A stretch of 34,317 bases of DNA from a virus. The position numbers were made by a program, and so were the translations under genes. The notes under the pieces were generated by a model. The model had not been told where the DNA came from. It saw only the letters and a list, made by a program, of their open reading frames with translations, and made no database searches. Positions 1 through 7,002 of the stretch are shown one piece after another (the first letter of the stretch is position 1; each line of letters starts with the position of its first letter). The stretch lies in IMG/VR virus record IMGVR_UViG_3300032334_000880, positions 1-34,317 of that record; one strand, given 5' to 3'.

Positions 1-45
1 CCTCCGCGCGTTTTTCAGCCAAATAACCGAGGGTTTTAGACCACC

Positions 46-513
46 ATGGGACGCCGCGGACGCCTTCCGAACCCCCAAAGCCGCCGGGCGCTCGCCGGAA
101 AGTACGGCCCCGTCCGCGTCCCGACCCCCGGACCGGTCGAGCCTCCCGAGTCGGTGACCTCGAGGCCGGCTGCGATCCGGTTCTGGTCGATCCACGCCGA
201 CACGCTCGTCACGCTCAACCGTCTCCGCCCCGAGCTGGTCGAGTCCTTCGCGCTCCTCTGCAACTACGCCGCCGACATCGAGCAGCTCGCCCAGGTCGTG
301 GCCGCCGAGGGGTGGGTGACCGCACAAGGGAACGGCCAAGCGGTAAGCCCGGTCGCGAAGCTGCTCCGTGACTCGCGCCGGGACTTCGTCACACTCTCGA
401 AGGAGTTCGGGCTCACCGCCGCATCGGCGGCCCGACTGCCGCAGGAGGTGGCGGATGGCAAAGAAGAAGCGGTCGAAGCGAACCCGCTCCGCGCGTTCGG
501 GATCACCGGGTAG
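46..513 (+). CDS. terS: Terminase small subunit (P27 family)
   Basis: A 155-residue protein read as the small packaging subunit, which recognises the phage DNA end and hands it to the large subunit. It starts with a basic, proline-rich segment (MGRRGRLPNPQSRRALAGK). A helical core follows (residues about 55-135), including a 'LCNYAADIEQLAQ' helix and a 'VSPVAKLLRDSRRDF' helix, the pattern of P27-type small terminases. Its 3' end overlaps the large-subunit gene by 59 bases. The start ATG has only a weak purine stretch (CGAGGG) upstream. It is the first gene of the contig. If the genome circularises, the HNH gene at 33985-34266 lies just upstream, the usual HK97-type order. Confidence 0.85.
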   Translation: MGRRGRLPNPQSRRALAGKYGPVRVPTPGPVEPPESVTSRPAAIRFWSIHADTLVTLNRLRPELVESFALLCNYAADIEQLAQVVAAEGWVTAQGNGQAVSPVAKLLRDSRRDFVTLSKEFGLTAASAARLPQEVADGKEEAVEANPLRAFGITG

Positions 514-2077
514 ACCCGAGGCGGTCCCCGGCTACACGTTCGACCAATCGCGAGCGGACCGCGTCTGCGGTTTCCTCGAGTCGGTCGTGACCATGACCGA
601 GGGACGATGGGCCGGCAAGCCGATGCAGCTCATGCCGTGGCAGCGGGAGTTCATCGAGAGCGTCTACGGATGGGTCGACTCCACCGGGAACCGCCGCTAC
701 CGCCGGGCGGCGCTCTGGGTGAGTAAGAAGAATGGGAAGAGCCAGACCATGGCGGGTCTGGCGCTGTATCACCTCCTGGCCGACAACGAGCCCGGCGCGT
801 TCGTGGCGGTGGCGGCGTGTGACCGCATCCAGGCGGGGATCATCTTCCGGGCGATCGCCGCCAGCGTCCGCGCCTCGCCGTTCCTCTCCGAGATCCTCGA
901 GGTGGTCGACTCCCGCTCGACGATCGTCCACAAGGCGAGCGGCTCACGGATCGTCTCGATGTCGGCCGACGCCCACCGGGCGGAAGGTATCAACGCCTCG
1001 GCCGTGATCGTGGACGAGCTCCACGCCCACCGAAAGCCGGACCTCGTCCGGGCCTTGATCTACTCGGGAGCCGCGCGGACTCAGCCGCTCGTGGTGGCGA
1101 TCTCCACCGCCGGCGCCGACCGGAACGGAATCGGGTACGAGTGGTGGAAGGACTCCGAGCTCGTCGACCAGGACCGCGGCGACCCGTCCACGAACCCGAC
1201 CTTCTACGCGAGGATCTACGCGGCCGACCCCGACGATCCCCGCGGCCTCGCGGACCCGGAGGTGTGGCGGGAGGCGAACCCGTCCCTCGGCCTCACGATC
1301 GACGAGAAGGCGTTCGCGGCGGACTACGCCGACTCGCTCACGATCGCGACGAAGAGATCGGCCTTCCTCCGCTACCGGCTCGGGATCTGGGTCGAGCACG
1401 ATGGCCGCTGGTTCGACTCGGACAAGTGGGCCGCGTGTGGTGCCGACCCGGTCGAGCCACTCGAGGGCCGAGCGTGTTGGGTCGGCGTCGACATCGCGGA
1501 CAACACCGACATGACGGCGGCGGCGTTCCTCTTCCGGTCGGAGGACGGGACCTACGACGTGGCGATGCGGTACTGGGTGCCGGAGGACACGGTCGGCGAG
1601 GCGGAGCGGCGGCGGAACCTCCCCTACTCAGCGTGGATCCGTGAGGGCCTCGTGATCCCCACGCCCGGCGCCCGGCTCGACCACGAGGCGGTCGCCCGCG
1701 ACATCGTCGCCTTCGGCCAGACCCACCGCATCCTCGGGATCGCGTCCGACCCGTGGAACGTCGGGCCGCTCGCGACCTTCCTCCAGAAGGAAGGGTTCGC
1801 GGTGACATCGGTGCCGCAGAACACGCGGACGCTCAACGTCCCGTCGAAGATGCTCGAAGGTCTCGTCGTGGAGCGGAAGCTCCGCCACGCCGGCCACGCC
1901 GTTCTCGCCTTCAACGCCAACAACGTCTGCTGCTACTCCGACGCCACGGGCTGTATCAAGCCCGAGAAGAAGGGGAAGGACGAGAAGATCGACGGGATCG
2001 CGGCCATGGTCAACGCCCTGGCCCTGGCCTCCGTGGCGTCGAATGAGGCCGAATCGTGGGACCTCGTGGAGCTCTGA
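455..2077 (+). CDS. terL: Terminase large subunit
   Basis: A 540-residue packaging motor ATPase and nuclease. A Walker A-like segment 'WVSKKNGKS' (about residues 88-96) and a Walker B 'SAVIVDEL' (D187/E188) mark the N-terminal ATPase. The C-terminal RNase H-like nuclease begins at 'CWVGVDIADNTD', with a candidate metal-binding Asp at 346. The length fits the HK97/Terminase_1 family. I chose ATG 455 because AGGAGG lies 7 bases upstream; the open frame extends to 368 but only over terS in another frame. The N-terminus (MAKKKRSKRTRSARSG) is strongly basic. It is translationally coupled to the small subunit. Confidence 0.95.
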   Translation: MAKKKRSKRTRSARSGSPGRPEAVPGYTFDQSRADRVCGFLESVVTMTEGRWAGKPMQLMPWQREFIESVYGWVDSTGNRRYRRAALWVSKKNGKSQTMAGLALYHLLADNEPGAFVAVAACDRIQAGIIFRAIAASVRASPFLSEILEVVDSRSTIVHKASGSRIVSMSADAHRAEGINASAVIVDELHAHRKPDLVRALIYSGAARTQPLVVAISTAGADRNGIGYEWWKDSELVDQDRGDPSTNPTFYARIYAADPDDPRGLADPEVWREANPSLGLTIDEKAFAADYADSLTIATKRSAFLRYRLGIWVEHDGRWFDSDKWAACGADPVEPLEGRACWVGVDIADNTDMTAAAFLFRSEDGTYDVAMRYWVPEDTVGEAERRRNLPYSAWIREGLVIPTPGARLDHEAVARDIVAFGQTHRILGIASDPWNVGPLATFLQKEGFAVTSVPQNTRTLNVPSKMLEGLVVERKLRHAGHAVLAFNANNVCCYSDATGCIKPEKKGKDEKIDGIAAMVNALALASVASNEAESWDLVEL

Positions 2078-2081
2078 CAAC

Positions 2082-2111
2082 TTCAACGGCTCCGGCGGCC
2101 ACCCGTAGCGT
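2082..2111 (+). promoter_or_regulatory. Putative late promoter P1 (16-base repeat family)
   Basis: The 57-base gap between terL and portal holds TTCAAC (2082-2087), 18 bases, then TAGCGT (2106-2111), which would start RNA near 2118. The -35 box lies in the exact repeat ACTTCAACGGCTCCGG, also found at 6939, 10023 and 26748. Seen: the repeat and spacing. Inferred: promoter function. Confidence 0.5.
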
Positions 2112-2134
2112 GACGGCTCCCGAGGGACCGCCGC

Positions 2135-3661
2135 GTGATCTCACAAGCCACCGAACAAGAACCGTGGGAGATGCGTCAGATCGACCTGCCCGGGTGGCAG
2201 TCGAGCCTGACGAACCTCCCGCTCGTCCAGTGGATCGACGGCTGTTCCGTCAACGGGTCGAACGGCGACGTGGTCCAGGAGCTCTACGTCACCGCGATCC
2301 TCGCGTGCGTGCGGTTCCTCGCCGAGTCGATCGCGTCGATGCCGATGCAGCTCTACCGCTCCGTCCAGGACGGCGGCCGGGTGAAGGCGTCGAACCTCCC
2401 GCTCTACGAGGTCCTCCACGGCCAGCCGAACCACTGGCAGAGTTACTTCGAATGGATGGAGCAGCTCGTCGCACACACGGCGTTATGGGGTAACTCCTAC
2501 AACCTCATCGTGGCCGGCGATCGCGGATTCTGCTCCGAGCTGTGGCCGCTCCACCCTTCGCGTATGACCGTCTGGCGCCTCGCCGACGGGAGCCTCGAAT
2601 ACCGCTACTACCAGAAGGACGGGACCACCGCCGTCTACCGGCAGGATCAGATCCTCCACGTCCGATGGATGTCGAACGATGGGATCATGGGCATGGTCCC
2701 GAGCCAGCTCTGTCGCACGTCGGTGGAGCTCGCCCGCAAGCTGGACGAGGCGGCGTCCTCCTACTGGGAGAACGCGGCCCGTCCGTCGGTGGTGCTGGAG
2801 ACGAGCCAGCCGGTCCCCGAGTCCGCAATGGAGAAGCTCCGCCAAGCGTGGAAGCGATTCTACGGCGGGACACGAAACAGCGGATCCACCGCGGTGCTCC
2901 CGACCGGCGTTACTGCCCGGGTGCTCGAGGCCGCGAGCATGGAGCAGAACCAGTACGCGGAACTCCGGAAGGAGATCACGATCGAGATCGCACGCGCCTA
3001 CCGCGTGAGCCCGGTCATGATTGGCGACTTATCCAGGGCAACATACTCGAACGTCGAGGGCGAGCAGCTCGGGGCGCTGGTGTGGAGCCTCACCCCGTGG
3101 CAGAGGCGGATCGAGGGTGCGATCCGGCGGTCGATCCTCTCGACCTACGGCCCTGACCTCTATTGCCAGATCGACTCCCGCGGCCTCCTCCGCGGCGACT
3201 CGGCGGCGCGGTCCTCCTACTACTCGTCGCTCTTTAACCTCGGGGCGATCTCGCCGAACGACATCCGCCGGCTGGAGGACATGGACCCGATCGCCGACCC
3301 GGCGGCCGACGAGTACTACGTCCAGCTCGCGATGGCCCCGCTGGCGAAGGCGGCCGACATGGGCGAGACGCCGGCCGGGGCCGCGGCCGAAGGCGACCCC
3401 ATGGCACCCGCTCCGACGGCCGTCGTGCCGGCGGTGGTGGATCCAGCCGCTCCGGTCCTCGCGGATAGCGCCCTCAACGGGGCGCAGGTGACCGGCCTCC
3501 TCGATGTGCTGGCGGCCGTGTCCGCCGGCACGCTCGACGAGAGCGCCGCCGCGGAGCTGATCGCCGTCGCATACCCGACCGTACCAGCCGCCTCGGCGAA
3601 GGTGATCGTCGCCGGAGCCAACAAGCTAAAGGGAGCCGCCGATGCCGTCGCCACAAGTTGA
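2135..3661 (+). CDS. Portal protein (HK97 gp3-like)
   Basis: A 508-residue portal, the dodecameric ring at the capsid vertex through which DNA passes. The body matches Phage_portal (HK97-type) proteins: 'CVRFLAESIASMPMQLYR' near the start, the 'HTALWGNSYNLI' stretch, 'ARAYRVSPVMIGDLSRATYSN' and 'GAISPNDIRRLEDMDPI' near the end of the fold. The C-terminal ~110 residues are Ala/Pro-rich and low complexity. The GTG start at 2135 has GAGGGA 7 bases upstream; ATG 2171 is the alternative. It overlaps the protease gene by 20 bases. Confidence 0.93.
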   Translation: MISQATEQEPWEMRQIDLPGWQSSLTNLPLVQWIDGCSVNGSNGDVVQELYVTAILACVRFLAESIASMPMQLYRSVQDGGRVKASNLPLYEVLHGQPNHWQSYFEWMEQLVAHTALWGNSYNLIVAGDRGFCSELWPLHPSRMTVWRLADGSLEYRYYQKDGTTAVYRQDQILHVRWMSNDGIMGMVPSQLCRTSVELARKLDEAASSYWENAARPSVVLETSQPVPESAMEKLRQAWKRFYGGTRNSGSTAVLPTGVTARVLEAASMEQNQYAELRKEITIEIARAYRVSPVMIGDLSRATYSNVEGEQLGALVWSLTPWQRRIEGAIRRSILSTYGPDLYCQIDSRGLLRGDSAARSSYYSSLFNLGAISPNDIRRLEDMDPIADPAADEYYVQLAMAPLAKAADMGETPAGAAAEGDPMAPAPTAVVPAVVDPAAPVLADSALNGAQVTGLLDVLAAVSAGTLDESAAAELIAVAYPTVPAASAKVIVAGANKLKGAADAVATS

Positions 3662-4304
3662 ACGTCGATTCCTCCTCGCCGACGACCCGACCTGCGCGAT
3701 CGGCCTCGAGGAGCGCGACGGCGAGCCGGTGAAGATCCGCGGGACGGCGGCGGTCTACAACCGCGAGAGCCACAAGCTCGGGGACTTCCGCGAGGTGATC
3801 CTCCCCGGCGCGTTCACCGAGGCGCTCACGTCCCGGAAGAACGACGTGGTCGCGCTCTGGAATCATTCGAACGACGCGATCCTCGGCCGGCTGTCGAGCG
3901 GGACCTTGAAGCTCTCGACCGACGAGCGTGGTCTCCACTACGAGATCGACCCGCCGGACACGCAGCTCGGCCGCGACCTCATGACGCTGATCCGGCGCCG
4001 CGACATCGTCGGCTCGTCGTTCGCGTTCACGGTCGACCCCGAGCATGAGAGCTACGCGACCGACTCCAACGGCGAGACGATCCGCACGATCTCGAAGGTC
4101 TCGGGCCTCTACGACGTGTCCGTCGTGGCCCACGCCGCCTACCCGCAGACAAGCGTAGCCGTCCGGTCCTTCGAGGAGTGGCTCGCTCAGCAGCAAGCCG
4201 CCCCGAAGGAGCCGGCGGTCAAGACGGTCTCCATGAGGTCCCGCGCGGTGCGGGCTCTCGCGGGGATCACCGCGAAGAGGTTGTCCCTCTATGTCCCCCG
4301 CTGA
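3642..4304 (+). CDS. HK97-family prohead maturation protease
   Basis: A 220-residue U35/S78 serine protease that removes the capsid scaffold (delta) domain during head maturation. Key segments: 'KIRGTAAVYNRESHKLGDFRE', 'ILPGAFTEAL', the catalytic His in 'ALWNHSNDAILGR' (H75) and the catalytic Ser in 'DIVGSSFAFTV' (S125/S126), then 'SGLYDVSVVAHAAYPQT'. The order portal-protease-capsid is standard, but here about 2.7 kb of accessory genes separate protease and capsid. The Arg-rich C-terminus (MRSRAVRALAGITAKR) is probably dispensable to the fold. Confidence 0.93.
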   Translation: MPSPQVERRFLLADDPTCAIGLEERDGEPVKIRGTAAVYNRESHKLGDFREVILPGAFTEALTSRKNDVVALWNHSNDAILGRLSSGTLKLSTDERGLHYEIDPPDTQLGRDLMTLIRRRDIVGSSFAFTVDPEHESYATDSNGETIRTISKVSGLYDVSVVAHAAYPQTSVAVRSFEEWLAQQQAAPKEPAVKTVSMRSRAVRALAGITAKRLSLYVPR

Positions 4305-4455
4305 GTGCAAGCGTTGCGGATGCCGGATGAAGGTCGAATCCTCCCGGCCCGCCGGCCCGAACAGCCAGCTCCAGTATTGCCGTTGTCCGTCGTGCCAGTG
4401 TCGTCGCTCCCGCGTCGTGGACGCGACGACCATCTGGCGAAGAAGCAAAAGGTGA
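4291..4455 (+). CDS. Cys-rich zinc-ribbon-like miniprotein
   Basis: A 54-residue open frame (ATG 4291, TGA 4453) overlapping the protease gene end by 14 bases. It carries two cysteine clusters, 'CKRCGC' near the N-terminus and 'CRCPSCQC' about 24 residues later. This C-x2-C ... C-x2-C layout suggests a small treble-clef or zinc ribbon. The tail is basic. A purine-rich GAAGAGG lies about 11 bases before the start. The next gene starts 5 bases after its stop, so it sits well in the operon. The cysteine spacing and tight packing argue for a real gene. Function unknown; nucleic-acid or protein binding through zinc is an inference. Confidence 0.6.
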   Translation: MSPAECKRCGCRMKVESSRPAGPNSQLQYCRCPSCQCRRSRVVDATTIWRRSKR

Positions 4456-4459
4456 ACCC

Positions 4460-4705
4460 GTGCCGGAACTCAACCAGCAGACCATCGCCCTCGCCGTCGT
4501 GGCGCTCCTGATCGTCGGACCTCACGCGAAGCGCTGGGTCTACCACACGCTCTGGCCGAACTCGGAGAAGGCCGACTTCCAGAAGACCACGGTCTCGAAG
4601 CTGATCGACCTCCGGGACGACCTCGAGGCCAGCGGCTCGGCCGCCTCGGCGAAGCTCACCCGCGACCTGATCGTGTCCCTCGTGAACGGTGAACAACGTC
4701 CGTGA
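4460..4705 (+). CDS. Small single-pass membrane protein, unknown
   Basis: An 81-residue protein starting at GTG 4460 with AAAAGG about 7 bases upstream. One hydrophobic segment, 'TIALAVVALLIVG' (residues about 8-20), is followed by a charged, helical C-terminal part (KLIDLRDDLEASGSAASAKL). Its 3' end overlaps the CAP-domain gene (GTG 4702) by 4 bases. N-terminal anchor plus soluble helix could suit a spanin-, holin- or adaptor-like role, but no family is recognised. It is the first of a run of membrane or exported products. Confidence 0.7.
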   Translation: MPELNQQTIALAVVALLIVGPHAKRWVYHTLWPNSEKADFQKTTVSKLIDLRDDLEASGSAASAKLTRDLIVSLVNGEQRP

Positions 4706-5157
4706 TCCGCGTCGCCTTCATCATCTTCGTTCTCTTGGTGGCCGCAGCCATCTTCCCCGCAAAGCGGGAGGAGGCCGTGGCCGCGCCCCCGCGCATCCTC
4801 GCGCCGGTGCTCGCGCCGGTGCGGAAGGTGATCGGCAACACCTACGAGCGGGCCGTGGTGGACCTCGTGAACCGCGAGCGGACGCGGCGCGGTCTCCGGC
4901 CGCTGAAGGTCAACGAGAAGATGATGGCCGACGCTCGCGGGTGGAGCTCAACCCAAGCCAGCCGGCGGCGGATGTTCCATTCCCGCATGGGCTACGGGGA
5001 GAACGTGGCGGTCGGCCAGCCGACGCCCGAGGCGGTGATGGTCGCGTGGATGAACTCCCCCGGCCACCGGCGGAACATCCTCAATCCGAACTACTCGACG
5101 ATCGGTGTCGGTCAGGTGGGCAACGGATCGCCCTACTGGACCCAGGTGTTTAAGTGA
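4702..5157 (+). CDS. Secreted CAP-domain (SCP/PR-1-like) protein
   Basis: A 151-residue protein with an N-terminal signal or anchor (MIRVAFIIFVLLVAAAIFPA) and a CAP domain over about residues 48-150. The family motifs are clear: 'LVNRERTRRGLRPLKVN' at the start, 'MFHSRMGYGENVAVG' carrying the His and Glu of the conserved cavity, and 'VAWMNSPGHRRNILNPNY' followed by 'STIGVGQV'. Bacterial CAP proteins act outside the cytoplasm in sporulation, surface or host-interaction roles, mostly undefined. It overlaps the preceding membrane-protein gene by 4 bases. A CAP protein inside a phage head operon is unusual. Domain identity is strong; a role in lysis or host-surface modification is inference. Confidence 0.88.
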   Translation: MIRVAFIIFVLLVAAAIFPAKREEAVAAPPRILAPVLAPVRKVIGNTYERAVVDLVNRERTRRGLRPLKVNEKMMADARGWSSTQASRRRMFHSRMGYGENVAVGQPTPEAVMVAWMNSPGHRRNILNPNYSTIGVGQVGNGSPYWTQVFK

Positions 5158-5177
5158 TCCGTCGTAAGGAGGTGATC

Positions 5178-5537
5178 ATGAAGCGGTTCTGTGTGTTCTC
5201 GGTGTCGTTCGCTCTCGGCTGTGTTTGCGCCTTCGGCGTCCACGCGGCCGACTGCCACGGCAAGAAGCCGGCCGTCGTGAAGGCGGTCGAGGTCGACGTG
5301 GTCGAGGTCGATGTCGTCGGCACCGCCTCCGATCCGGTGGTGGTGGTCGAGGAGGGTGTCGTGGTCGAGGGGAAGACGGACCTTCTCGCCAACCGTCGGA
5401 AGGCGAAGAAGGAGTTCCGGGCTACCACGGCCGCGGCCCGAGCCGGCAACAAGCTGGAGCGGAAGACGGCGAAGGCGGTCAAGGCCGCCGACAAGGTGGC
5501 GGAGACGCGGGCTCTCGAAGAGATCTATTCCAACTGA
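5178..5537 (+). CDS. Exported Lys/Val-rich protein, unknown
   Basis: A 119-residue protein starting at ATG 5178. It is preceded by an unusually complete Shine-Dalgarno match (AAGGAGGTGATC, 5166-5177), suggesting strong translation; the open frame extends upstream to 5154. The signal peptide is MKRFCVFSVSFALGC..., with likely cleavage after 'FGVHA'. The mature part has a Val/Asp/Glu repeat region (EVDVVEVDVVG...VVVVEEGVVVEG) and a Lys/Ala-rich helical C-terminus (AAARAGNKLERKTAKAVKAA). Composition suggests a periplasmic or surface helix. No family recognised. Confidence 0.75.
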   Translation: MKRFCVFSVSFALGCVCAFGVHAADCHGKKPAVVKAVEVDVVEVDVVGTASDPVVVVEEGVVVEGKTDLLANRRKAKKEFRATTAAARAGNKLERKTAKAVKAADKVAETRALEEIYSN

Positions 5538-5550
5538 GTGAGGCCGGGCG

Positions 5551-6318
5551 ATGCGAAGGATCGTTATCGCCCTGGTCGGGCTCTTGATCCTCCGGGGCGG
5601 TTTGGCGAAGAAGCCAGCCGCCCCGGAGGCGGTGGCCCCGGTGGCCGACCGCCCTCTCGATCCGAACCTCTACCGGATCAACACGCGGCCCACGCCACGG
5701 GTCCGCGAGGTGAAGGAGTCGATCTTCGTGGAGGGTGTGGCCCCGGCGGTGCGGGCCGCGCCACCCGGCTACATCCCGGTCCTCCGCGACGCCTTCTCGC
5801 GGCTCCCGGACGCGGAGCGGTTCCGGTGTCCGATCGAGCCGGGGGACTTCATCACATGGACCCACGAGGCGTGGCACGGCGTGACGGCCGCGGTCAGTCC
5901 GCCGGGCGGGTACGGGATCTACTGCGGCGAGGGGAAGGCGGTGGTCTTCCGGAGCCACCCGAAGGTGACGATCGGCGAGGTGGCGGCGTCGATCCCGAAG
6001 GCGGACCGCGGGACGATCTTCCCGCTCTACCTCGTGGAGCAGCGGCGGTACTGGGACAAGCAGCCGCTCTACCTCGTGGACGAGTTCAACAGCTACGTCG
6101 TCGGCGCCCTCGCCCGCCAGCAGCTCGGGTGGAGCCGCCGTCAGGAGACGGAGCGCCACGCGGTGGAGATGGGCCGGTATTGCCGGGCGATGGTGAAGCT
6201 CGCAAAGAAGAACGACCCGTCCTGGCCGGAGATGCGGAAGCTCGAGCGGCTCCTCGACTGGCAGGACGCGAGGCTCGCGGAGGTGATGGGCGACGGCCCG
6301 AAGCTGGCGGCGGACTGA
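5551..6318 (+). CDS. Exported HExxH metallopeptidase-like protein
   Basis: A 255-residue protein with a signal-like N-terminus (MRRIVIALVGLLILRGGLA) and a Pro-rich linker. It carries a zinc-peptidase motif 'WTHEAWHGVTA' (H105, E106, H109) and a candidate third ligand in 'LVDEFNSYVVGAL' (E178), about 70 residues later. This is the zincin pattern of two His, a catalytic Glu and a distal Glu. The C-terminal third is helical and charged. I do not recognise a named family. As an exported peptidase in a phage with no visible endolysin it could cut cell wall or surface protein; that is inference. Its stop lies 10 bases from the stop of the converging - strand gene. Confidence 0.75.
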   Translation: MRRIVIALVGLLILRGGLAKKPAAPEAVAPVADRPLDPNLYRINTRPTPRVREVKESIFVEGVAPAVRAAPPGYIPVLRDAFSRLPDAERFRCPIEPGDFITWTHEAWHGVTAAVSPPGGYGIYCGEGKAVVFRSHPKVTIGEVAASIPKADRGTIFPLYLVEQRRYWDKQPLYLVDEFNSYVVGALARQQLGWSRRQETERHAVEMGRYCRAMVKLAKKNDPSWPEMRKLERLLDWQDARLAEVMGDGPKLAAD

Positions 6319-6328
6319 CCGCGGCCGG

Positions 6329-6808
6329 CTACTTGTTGAGCTCGTGCCACGCCTCGACCTGATTCTTCACGACGTAGAGCTGGAGCGAGTAGTCGCCGGG
6401 ATGCTCTCCGACCGCGTCCGCGATGATCTTCTTCACGACCTTCTCCGGCACACCTTCGGCGGTGAAATCCCGGAGCTTCTTGAAAGCGTCGAGCTCACCG
6501 CGGCAGACGTAGAGCTGGAGGGAGTAGTCGGTCGGGTGCTCCTTCACGGCGGCGGCCTTGATCGCCTTGAAGGTGACCGTGGGAACTTCGTCGTCTGAAA
6601 GAGCCTCGAGGTCGAGGTACGCCTCGGTCTCGGTCTTCACGACGTAGAGCTGGAGGGAGAAATCGTCCGGATGCTCGGCCGCCGCTCGGGCCTTGATCTC
6701 GGCGACGATCGCCTTCGGCACCTCGGCCACCGCTGGCCCGTCCGCCCAGGCCGAGGATCCCGACACAACAACCGCCACGAACGCCACCGACAGCACCCCT
6801 CCGCGCAT
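6329..6808 (-). CDS. Exported protein of three 45-residue repeats (moron-like)
   Basis: A 159-residue protein on the opposite strand to the head operon. The signal peptide is MRGGVLSVAFVAVVVSGSSAWA. The rest is three tandem repeats at residues 31-75, 76-120 and 121-159, each beginning with Pro and carrying 'EHPxD(Y/F)SLQLYV' and a following Glu/Ala helix. At DNA level the 'gacgtagagctggag' block recurs at 6371, 6506 and 6641, exactly 135 bases apart. The start has GAGGGG 6 bases upstream, and there is a promoter candidate of its own. This independent-cassette layout is typical of morons expressed from a prophage. I recognise no family. Confidence 0.8.
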   Translation of the reverse strand: MRGGVLSVAFVAVVVSGSSAWADGPAVAEVPKAIVAEIKARAAAEHPDDFSLQLYVVKTETEAYLDLEALSDDEVPTVTFKAIKAAAVKEHPTDYSLQLYVCRGELDAFKKLRDFTAEGVPEKVVKKIIADAVGEHPGDYSLQLYVVKNQVEAWHELNK

Positions 6809-6865
6809 CGTCTACCCCTCGTTTCTTGATGTGGTTGATCGGCCGGCGGGTCGCCGGCACGACCA

Positions 6866-6895
6866 ATACTACGCGGACCCCCTCCTTTGGTTCAC
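6866..6895 (-). promoter_or_regulatory. Candidate promoter for the - strand repeat-protein gene
   Basis: Read on the - strand, GTGAAC (6890-6895) is followed after 18 bases by TAGTAT (6866-6871), giving a leader of about 50 bases before the ATG at 6808. The boxes and spacing resemble the late family (TTCAAC-N18-TAGAAC), but without the conserved GGCTCCGG block. Weak to moderate support. Confidence 0.35.
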
Positions 6896-6940
6896 GCTCC
6901 TGGTCGGTCGGCCTCCGTTCTCCCTTAGTACCGCGGCAAC

Positions 6941-6970
6941 TTCAACGGCTCCGGGGCCGTTCCCCAGAAT
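6941..6970 (+). promoter_or_regulatory. Putative late promoter P2, before the capsid gene
   Basis: TTCAAC (6941-6946), 18 bases, CAGAAT (6965-6970), inside a copy of ACTTCAACGGCTCCGG, and 33 bases before the capsid start codon. It would give an extra RNA start for the most abundant virion protein and bypass the accessory island. The repeat is seen directly; promoter function is inferred. Confidence 0.55.
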
Positions 6971-7002
6971 CCACGCTCCCCAAGCCAAAGGAGCTTTTTC
7001 GA

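Noticed and set aside
3474-4448. Long - strand open frame of 324 codons across the protease gene
   Set aside because: It is antisense to a clear protease gene, Arg/Gly/Pro-rich without any fold pattern, and arises from the GC-rich codon bias.
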